Source: Aquila chrysaetos chrysaetos
Taxonomy: Eukaryota; Chordata; Aves; Accipitriformes; Accipitridae
Assembly: GCF_900496995.4 (NCBI RefSeq)
Contig: NC_044011.1
Location: forward strand, 46,859,541 to 46,923,540
Length of the DNA stretch: 64,000 nt
Reading direction: 5' to 3'
The notes under the pieces: generated by a model
Databases searched by the model: none
What the model saw: the letters and a program-made list of their open reading frames with translations, nothing else
Told to the model about the DNA's origin: nothing
In this document: positions 48,613-59,100 of the stretch, in pieces
Position numbering within the stretch: position 1 is the first letter of the stretch
Layout: every line of letters begins with the position of its first letter
Made by a program: the position numbers and the translations under genes

Positions 48613-50151
48613 CTGCAAAGAGAGAGGGTCGTGGGTGTGCACGGGCGCGCACGAGGGTGCACCAGGGACGTATGGGGGTCGCACCCGGGTGCACGATGAT
48701 GCACGGGCGTGCGCGGGGATGCACGAGGATGCACGAGCGTGCGCGGGGATGCGTGACGATGTACGATGACGTGTGAGCACACAAGGATGCGCAAGGATGC
48801 ACGGGCTTGCACGGGGATACACAAAAGAACGCAAGGATACGTGCGTGTGCAAGGGCGTACAATGGTGCATGAGGGTGCACGAGGGCTGCATGAGGATACA
48901 TAAGTGTGCACGGGGGTGCACAAGGGTGCAGGAGTATGCACGTATGCACAAGCGTGCATGAGGATTCGAGCGCATGCAGAAAGGACGCACGAGCGTGCAT
49001 GAAGGCACGTGGGTGCACAAGGATGCACAAGCATGCATGAGTGCTGCATGAGGCTGCCCGGTAGCTGCAAATGGGGTGCAGAGAGGATGCAGGAGGAACA
49101 CGGAAGGGATGCAGGAGGAACGCACAAGGCATGCACGATGGTGCATGAAGGGTGCACAAGGGTGCAGGAGGCTGCACAAGAGATGGACGAGAACTGTGTG
49201 GGAGACGCACAGGGATGCACGAGGGGTGCCCAGGAGATGCGTGGAGGATGAATGGGGATGCATGAGGGGTGCACAGGGGTTCATGAAGCTGCATGAAGGA
49301 AGCAGGTGGGCCACGTAACAAGGAACAAGGGAAGTCCAGGGAGGATGCAGTGATCTACAAAGGTGTGTGAGGATGCAGAAGGCCTGCACAAAGGATGCAT
49401 GAGGGATGCACAGGAGATGTATGCAGGATTCAGAGAGGATGCACGAAGGATGCACCGACAATGCATAAGGGATGCATGGAGATGCGTGAAGGATGCACAC
49501 AAGATGCATGGGAGATGCACAAGGATGCACAGGAGGTGCATGAAGGATGCAAAGGAGTTGCACAAGGATGCAGAAGGAATCCACGGTAGATGCACAGAGG
49601 GACAAGGACTGCACGGGAACTGCATGAAGGATGCACGAGGGGTGCACGAGGGATGCACAAGGTGAGCAGATACCTTTGAGGATGTAGTCCGTGAGCAGTG
49701 TGGGCACCTTCTCGTTCCCCTCCTTCATGGCGAACAGGACTGTGAGGGGGAATGGAGCTGTGAGCCTGGCCCCACTGCCCCCCAAATGTCCCTTTTCCCC
49801 ACCAAGACCAGCCCCACAGTCACCATAGAGACACTGCCAGAGTTTCCCACAATGCACCAGGCCTGAGAGCATCCCCCGAAAAAGCACTTTCACCCCCAGT
49901 CAGCCAATCCGTGGCAATGCAGAATGGGTGTTTTACCCCCAAATTGGTGCTGGTGTAGGGTGCAAAAATGGAGGGGGGTGGTTTGCTGCAAATCAGCTGT
50001 GCTGCAGTGATGCAAAATGGATGATCGCACCCCAAACCAGCTGTGCTGCCTTGCTGCAAAACGGGTCCTTTCCCCCCCCCAAAATGGGCTTGCAATGATG
50101 CAACATGGGTGGTAGCACCTCAAATTGCCCGTGCTGCAACGATGAAAACAA

Positions 50152-50183
<32 letters not shown>

Positions 50184-53100
50184 ATCACACCCCAAACTGG
50201 CTGCGTTGCAATGATGCACCCAAATCGCAGCTGCTGTAGCAACGCAAAATGTGCGTTTGCGTCCCAAATCCACACCATGGAGATGCAAAATGTCTGGTTC
50301 TGCCCCAAAACGGCAGCTTGAATGAATACTCACTGTTGGTGAGCATCTGCAGATCCTCGACAGAGGGTGGCGACCCCTTCTTCTCATAGGGAATCACTGT
50401 GTTCAGGTACTGCAAAAAAAAAAAAAAAAAAAAACACCCCAAACCCACCCAGATAGCACAAACCTGCCTATTTTTTGCACCACCTTGAGACAAATCACCC
50501 CAAATCGGTGCCAAAGCAGAGTATGTCTGCAATTTTCCTGTGATTCCATTTAATTTGCTGGTATTTGGGGGGGGGGGTACTGAATTAATTGCATGCTGCA
50601 AAACCCGCCCAAACGTGAACCCCTGCTTAGGGAGGATTTTTTGGGGTGAAAAATGGTGATTTTTGCAAGATGGGTCAGTGGGCTGTAAGGGACAGAGCGG
50701 GGTTGTAAAATTAAGAAATATTTTAGAAGGGGTTTGGGGGATGCAGGGGGATGGAGTGTGAAAGTGGACAGATTTGGGCAATTTGGGGGGGAAAAAGAGC
50801 ACCTGCTTCTCGTTGGCGGTGGGGCCGAAGGTCTGGCGCAGGCCGGAGTGCAGGATGCTGGAGATGCCCTCCATGCTGAAGCGCTGGGGACACACACCAA
50901 CCACCACACACACCCAGTCACCTCCCGGGGACACGGACATCACCCGTGACACCTCCCCTGGCACCAACGTCCCCCCGGCACCCTGACTCCCATCCATGTC
51001 CCCCCATCACCCTGTCCCACATCCCCCTCTCCTTCTGTCCCCACGTCCCCCTGCGCCCCATCCGCCCAAACCTTCGTGTCCCCCCATCCCCCTGGCCCCA
51101 TCCCTTCTCCTGTCCCTGCATCCCCACGTCCCTCTTGCTCCATCCTGTCGCCCATCCCCTCTCCCTGCATCTCTGTCCGATGTCCCCCCACCCCTCAACC
51201 CCCTGCCCCATGTCCCCCCATCCCACATCCCCCTGTCCCACGTCCCCCCATCCCACATCCCCCTGTCCCACGTCCCTTTTCCTCCATCCTGTCGCCCATC
51301 CCCTGTCCCAGCATCTCTGCCCCATGTCCCCCCACCCCTCAACCCCCCGTCCCATGTCCCCCCATCCCACATCCCTTTTCCTCCATCCTGTCGCCCACCC
51401 CCTGTCCCTGCATCCCTCTCCCATGTCCCCCCCATCCCACATCCCCGTCCCGTGTCCCTTTTCCTCCATCCTGTCGCCCACCCCCTGTCCCTGCATCCCT
51501 CTCCCATGTCCCCCCACCCCTCAACCCCCTGTCCCCCCATCCCACATCCCCCTGTCCCGTGTCCCTTTTCCTCCATCCCGTCGCCCACCCCCCCGTCCCT
51601 GCATCCCTGTCCCACGTCCCCCCATCCCTCATCCCCCTGCCCCGCGTCCCCGTCCCGAGTCCCTCTGCCCCGCGTCCCCCAACCCCCGTCCCGCCACGTC
51701 CCCCCGTCCCCATCCCCATCCCAACCGCCCCCAAACCCCGTCCCCGTCCCCGCGGCGTGTCCCCCACCTTCCTGGGCATGTGGTTCCCGCGCTCCGGACG
51801 CCCGCCTTGCAGGCTCAGCCCCCTGTCGCGACGGCGACGCCGGGCGGCCTCCCGCTGCTCCCGCTGCTCCCCCTGCACGGCCAGCAGCGCCCCGATGAAC
51901 GCCGTCTTCACCTCCTTCTCGAACGCCAGCTCGTCCCGCCGCGCCAGCTGCGCCACCAGCTCCGCCGACAGCGCCCGGCTGGCCGCCTCCGCTCGCCCCG
52001 CCGCCGCCGACAGCTCCCGCGCCGACAGCCGCCCCAGCCCTGCCGCCCGGGGGTCGCGGTTAGAGGCGGGCACGGCGCGGTGCTTACGACGAAGAGGCAC
52101 GGGGCGACGGACGGGCCGCCCAGCGCAACCGGCGGAACGCCCGGCGCGGCGAACGAAACGCCCGGCGCGGCGAACGAAACGCCCGGCGCGACTAGCGACG
52201 CGCCCGGAGCGATCGTGCAGAAGCCCGGCGCGGTTAGGAAAATGCGCGCTAAGGCTTGCAAAACGCTTTCCGCAGTTACCGCGATGCAGGCTGCGGTCGT
52301 TAAGATGCGCGGGGTGATCAGCGGGCTGCCCGGTGCAACTGGTGAGGCACCAGTGCAGCAAGTGCAATGCATACTGCAACTAGGGAACGCTGCCTGGTGA
52401 ATTAGCGGGACGCCCGGTGCAGTTAGCGTAACGCACGCTGAAGCCTGCAAAATACCTTATGCAACTAGCGAGGCACACAGCACAATTATGAAGGTGCTGG
52501 GGGCGATTAGTGGGACGCCTGGTGCAATCAGTGAAACATACAGTGCAATAAATGAAATGCCTGGTGCAATTAGTGACATGCACAGTGCAACGAGCAACAT
52601 GCCCACTGAAGTTTGGAACATTGCGTTACGTAATTAGTGAAATGCACACTGCAATTATTACGACACGGGAGGCAATTAGTGTGCCGCCCGGTGCAACTGG
52701 TGAAACACCCAGTGCAATAAGTGCAAGGCACAGGGCAACTAGGGAAATGCTCGGTACAGTTAGTGCCATGCCCAGTGCAATTAGTAAAATGCCCAGTGCA
52801 ATTAGTGACATGTCCGGTCTGGTGCAGTTAGTGTCACTCCTGGTGCAATTAGTAAAATGACCGATATAATCAGTGACATGCCTGGAGCAATCAGTGAAAT
52901 CCATAGTGCGTAAGTGAAACACCTGATGCAATTAGTAACATGCCTGTGCAATTAGTGACATGCATGGTGCAACTGAACACACACTACATTTAGTGAAATT
53001 CCCAGGGCAAATAATGAAATGCACACTGAAACTGTTAAAATGCATCTCATGATTAATGGGATGCACGGTGCGTTTACTGGACCACCAACAAATAAATAGC

Positions 53101-56100
53101 GTGCAATTACTGAAATGCCCAGAGTCATAAATGACATGCCCAGAGCAAGTGCAGCATTGCCTGGTGCAATTAGTGACATGCATGGTGCAATAAATGAAAT
53201 GCACTGTGCAATTAGGGGAATGCACAGAGCAATTAGTAAAATGCCTGGGGCAATTAGTGACACACACCACGCCATTAGTGAAAAGTCTAGCGTATGGTGC
53301 ATTTAGTGGCACGCACAGTGAATGTAGAGAAATGTACTGCATGCTGCATGGTGCGCTTAGCAGCGTGCATGGTGCTCTTGGGGAAATGCATAACGCAATT
53401 AGTGAAAACCACCACCATATTTTCCACGGACTTAGGAAAATCCATGGTGGAATCAGGAAAATGCCTGGCGCGCCGTGCATTAGTGGCAGTCGGTACATTC
53501 AGAGGAGTGAAACACTCAGCAAAATGCACAGTGCAGCTAGGAATATGTACGGTGCATGGCTTGGTGAAGCACCCAGCACATTCAGTTCCAGGCACGGTGC
53601 TGTCAAGAAAGCGCACTTCCTGAAATGCAGGGCGCAAACAGCAAAATGCGAAGCACACCAGGCATTTTTGCAAAATGCTGGGCAAGCGTAGTGAAAAGCT
53701 CAGTGTGCATGGAGAAAGGATGGTGCACAACACTGTCGGTGCAAGGCACAGTACATTTAATGAATGGCACGGTGTGTTTTGCAAAATGCCGAGTGCTTTA
53801 GGGAAAGGCGCAATGCATTTAGCAAAATGCATTTAGAGCAAGGCATTTCGCAAAACGCATGGCGCGCTCGGCTAAACCCTGGGTGCATTTAAAGCAACGC
53901 TGAAAGCAAGATATCCGTGGGATTGATTTTCTGCCAAGAGCCCCCTCCTGGCCAAACTGCGTAAACACTGGAGCAAGCCGGCCCTGAAGCCTGGAGAGGC
54001 TCAATTGTCCAATTTGGTTGGAATTGTCCCCAGAGAGTGAGTGGCCTGGATTTTGCTGGCCGTACCTTCATGGGAGCAGTTGTTGTTGAAGGCAGGGGAG
54101 AAAGCATGCAGCTCACGCAGAAGGATGGGCTCTGTGCCCCTGCCGCCGCCTTCGCCTTCAGCATCGGCCTCAGTTTCTTCCTCCTCTTCTTCTTCATCCT
54201 CATCACCCTCAGGGTCAGCCTCGGGGTCGGGTGAACTCTGCATCAGCTCCTCCAGCTCCTCGATGACCTGCAGGGCATCAGGGTCCTCCATTTGCACCTA
54301 CACCCTGCAGCCCACAGCTACACCCTCCATCTGCATCTGCGTCCCGCACCCACATCTGGGATCTGCTCTCTTCATACTGCACCTGCATCCTCTATCTGTA
54401 TCGGCATCCTGTATCCTCCATCCTCCCCTTCATCCCGCATCTGCACCTGCATTTGCATCCATCTGGACCCTGCGTCCTCCCTTTGCATCCTGCATCTGCA
54501 TCCCACATTCCCGTCTGCATCCAAATCCCACATCCCACATTCACACCCCTCGCACCCCGGACCTGCACCTACATCTAAATCTGCATCCTGCACCTATGTC
54601 TGCATCCTGCTCCCTTCATCCTGCATCCTGGATCCTGTACGTGCACCTGCACCTTCTATCCAGCAGCCCACACCCCGCGTCTCCCATCCACATCCCCTTC
54701 CCCGCATCGGCAACCTGCATCTGGCACCTGCATCGCGCATCCCACATCTGCATCCTGCCTCCGCACCGGAATCCTGTAGCTGCATCCCACCTCTGCCACC
54801 CCGCCCCCCGTTTTCATCCTTCATCCCATGACACCCATTTGCATCCAGCACCTGGAACCCACATTCCTATCTGCACCCAAATCCCACACCAGCACCCACA
54901 ACCTGCACCTCCATCTACGCCCAAATCTGCATCCCACATCCCAAGATGATGGGATTTGGCCTTTTTTTTGTGCTTTCAGCACATGGCCATGGGGCTGGGG
55001 TAGGCTGAGGCCATGCTGGGGGGGCTAAAGCTCGGCTTTTGGGGGATACGCAGGCATTCAGGAGCCCATGGGGGCCGGGGTACCTGCTCAGCTGTCAGCA
55101 GCGGCTCCTCATTGATGCCCGAGTCTTGCTCACTCCTCTCAGTGAGCTCCTCCTCCTCCTCCTTCTCGCAGAGCTGCAGGAGACACAGGCTGGGCCGCCT
55201 TGGTGGCACCGCAGGCACGGCCCGGCACAGGCATGGCCCCAGCACGGACACAGACACGGCCCTGGCCCTGGCACAGGGAGAGCCACCAGGGAACCACAGC
55301 TCTAGGGGACATGCTGCATGGGGTGGGGGGGGTTTGCAGGGGGAGACATCGGCTGGAGACACGGATGGGGACGCTGGACAGGGAGACACTGGATGGGGAG
55401 ACATTGGATGGTGGCATTGGGTGGAGACATTGGATGGGGATGTTGGATGGAGACATTGGATGGGAACGTTGGCTGGAAGGATATTGGACAGGGACACTGG
55501 ATAGAGATGGATGGAGATGTTGGATGGGGAAATGTTGGATGGGACTTCGGATAGGGACTTTGCACAGGGATGCTGGAGACATTGGAGAGGGAGATGATGG
55601 ACAGGGAAGTGTTGGATGGGGAGGTGTGGCAAGGAGACGGGTAGAGATGTCGGATGGGGAGACACTGGATGGAGCTGTTGGATGGAGACATTGAACCTGG
55701 GAAGTTGGACAGGGAGAAGTACAGGTATATTGGAGATGTTGGGTGGAGAGTCATTTGAATTAATATATTGGATGGTGACATTGGATGGGGAGGTGTTGGA
55801 GATGCTGGATGGAATTGATGGGGATGTTGGATGGGGACATGATGGATGGTGATGCTGAATGGGGAAGAGGTCAGATGGAGACATTGGATGGGGACATCGG
55901 ACGGGGAGATGTCAGAGGGGAATGCTGGATGGGGAGGTCATGGACGGACATGTTGGATGGAGACGTTGGACAGGGAGGCATCTTCTTTTTTACCACTTTT
56001 CACAGGCTATTTCACCTTTTTAGCAGAAAATAACCCAAGAAATTTACCTTCTCTTCCCCTTTATCAACAGGTTGCGTAATATCCAAACAGGTTAAATTCA

Positions 56101-59100
56101 GTCGATTTTGAAGCATCTTTGCAGCCCTCCCACAACCCCAACTGCAGCTATTCACAGCATGAACTCACTACAATGAAGAAAACACTATTTTCTACCCCCA
56201 AAAATACACGACCTTACCCCTGGCTTGGGGGCAAATTGGCAAAGAACAGGTTGCCAAACCAAACGCTTAATCTTGCCCATTTCAGTGTGGTTTAACCCTA
56301 AAATGTGGACATGCACTGCACTGGTGCTGTGTCACCCCCAAAATACCATTTTTGGGTAGCTGGCAGTGCTCTGATGGTCGCTGAGCCTTGGGGCCGATTG
56401 ACAGCTGTCAAGCATCGCCCAGGGGTCATGCAGGGATGCGGTGGGGTTGGGGTGCCAAGGGGGGGGGGCCACAGCCGTACCTGGGGGTCGGTGCCGTCGG
56501 GGGCCTCAGCCCCTGGGAGCAGCCAGGGCCGGGGGGAGCCCCGGGGGACGAAGCCATCAGTGAGAGCATCCCAGACCCTGCAGGGAGGTGGGTGGTGAGC
56601 AGCGATGCCAAAATGTTGCCTCCCAGAAAGCTGTCCCAAAATGGCATGCCAAAATGCCTCAAAACACCCCAAAATGCAGCCCCAGAAACACCCTGAAATG
56701 CCCCCCCAAATCCCAAAACACCGAGATGCCCGAAACATCCCAAAGCATCCCAAATGATGTCCTAGAAGACCCCAAAGCTCCTCAAAATATCACCATGAAA
56801 TACTGCCCTGAAGTACCCCAAAATGCTTGAATGTCCCCAGATGTCATTTTGAAACGTTGCCATCAAAATACCCCCCAAAAGGCCACTGCAATGCCCCAGA
56901 ATGTCTCCAGATGCCACAGAAGACTGCTGTGAAATGCCCCAAAACACCCCGAAATGCCCCCAAAGCCCCAGAAACACCCCAAAATGCCATCCTAAAACAC
57001 TGCCACAAAGCCCCAAGACCCTCTGAAAGGCCCCCAAACACCTCAAAACACTGCCCTGGAACACCCCAGAACACCCCTAAAGGTCCCAAAGCTCCAAAAT
57101 GCCCTGAAACGCCCCAAAACGCCATCCTAAAACACCCAAAAATGCCCCCCAAAGCCACAATGCTCCAAAATGCCACCCTGAAATGCTCCAAACCACCACC
57201 CTTGAAAAAGCCCTGAAATGCCTCAAAACATCCCCAAATGCCACCTTTGAACACACAGAAACACTCTACAATGCTTTCCTGAAACAGTGCCCAAAATGCC
57301 CCAAAACGCTGCCCCAGAACACCCCGAAAGATCTCAAAATGTTGTCCCAAGACCCCACTCCAAAAAACTCACAAATGCTCCAAAAATACTCCCCTGATAC
57401 CCCAAAACACCCCAAAATACCATGGGGAAAGACCCCCAAATGCTGTCCGGAAACACTGCCCAGAAACACCCTAAAAATGCCTCAAAAAGCTGCCCCGATA
57501 CCCCAAAGAAACACCCCAAAATGCTGCTGCGACGCTCCAGAACATCCCCCAATCACCCAACATCCCACAACATTTCTGCAATGCCCCAAATGCCTCAAAA
57601 CTCCCCAAAATGTTGCCCTGGAACATGCTGAAATGGCCCAAAATGCAGTCACAGCACCCCAAAATGCCACCCTGAAACACCCCAAATTGCCACCTTCAAA
57701 CAGCCCTGAAACACCCCCAAACTGCCCCGAAACACCCCAAAAGATGGCCCTGGAACATCCAAAAATGCCACTCTGAAACACCCCCCAGAACACCCAAAAA
57801 ACCAGCTGTGATGCCCTGAACCCCCCCAAACCACCCCAAAATCTCCCAAAATACAGTCCTGAAACACCTGGAAACAACCCCAAACCCCCCCCAAACCCTC
57901 TTAAACCCCTTTTCCTGAGCCACTATTGGGGTGACCGATCCTCCCCCGCAGGGCTGGACCAGTTCTGCCCAATTTCACCCCAAAAAAGGTGCATGGGGGA
58001 GGGGGAGGAGGTACAGGGGGAAAAAAGGGGAAGAAAAAAAGGGGGGGGGGAAGGGGGAATAAAAAAGTGAAAAAATGTGAAAAAGAAGAAAAAGGAGGGG
58101 GGGAGGAAAAAAGAGGGGGGAGGAGGAAAAAAGAGGGGGGGAGGAAAAAGAGGGGGGGAGGAAAAAAGAGGGGGGGAGGAAAAAAGAGGGGGGGAGGAAA
58201 AAAGAGGGGGGGAGGAAAAAAGAGGGGGGGAGGAAAAAAGAGGGGGGGAGGAAAAAAGAGGGGGGGAGGAAAAGTAATAAAAAAGGAGAAGATGGGGAAT
58301 AAAGTGCAAAAATGGAGAAAATGGGGGAAAGTGGGGGAAAGGAAAATGGGGGTAAAAGGGGAAATGGATGAAAAAATGAGAAAGGGGGGAAAAGAAGGAA
58401 AAAGGGGGAAAGTGGGAAAAAAGAGAAAAAGGGGGAGAAAGGGAAAGATGGGAAAATGGGGGACGGGGAAGGAGGAAAAGGGGTAAAAGGGAAAAAAGAG
58501 AAAGTGGGGGAAAAAGCGGAAAATGGGGAAAAAGAAAATGTAAGAAAAAAGGGGGAATGAGGGGAAAAATGGGGAAAAAGGTGGAAAAGTGGAGAAAAAA
58601 GAGAAAAAGAGGAGGAAGAGAAAAAATGGGGGAAATGGGAGAAAAGCGGTGAAAAGTGGTGACATCAGGAAAAAGGTCAAAAATGGGGAAAAAGGCACAA
58701 AGAGAGATTAGAAAATTTCTCCCCAATTAAGGCAAACCCACCCATTTTCCCACCACAAATGGCAGTTTTAGTCCAACACGGTGCCATGTCCGTGCACATC
58801 CCGATTCCCCCTAAATCACCCCAAACCCACCTGCCCCTCCCCATCCCCAAAACCCCTTGTTTTGGGGTATTTATCTCATCTCCTTCCTTACCTGATCTTA
58901 ATTCCCCCTGAAATCACATATTTCACTAATTAATGCACAAAAATGTGCATGTCAACCCCCCCCCCATATTCCTGTTTTTAACAAAACCACAGCAAATAAG
59001 GAAAAAATAAGTGGTTATCCCCCAAACTTTGCTTTTTTTTCCTGCTCTTAAAGGGCCAGCACCCTGCAAGGTCAGGCAAGCAGCAGCAGCAGATTTCTGG

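Larger units (their letters stand above)
47094..52063. repeat. Block Y, second direct copy (about 5.0 kb)
   Basis: Starts at CATGGCCATTTATTA and ends at GGGTCGCGGTTAG, the same boundaries as the first copy. Here it joins the rest of FEZ1 on the right, but joins an inverted PKNOX2 fragment on the left. Confidence 0.95.

Noticed and set aside
57901..58726. 265-codon Phe/Pro-rich frames that resemble a membrane or collagen-like protein
   Set aside because: Translation of the polypurine/polypyrimidine tract and its 18-bp repeats.
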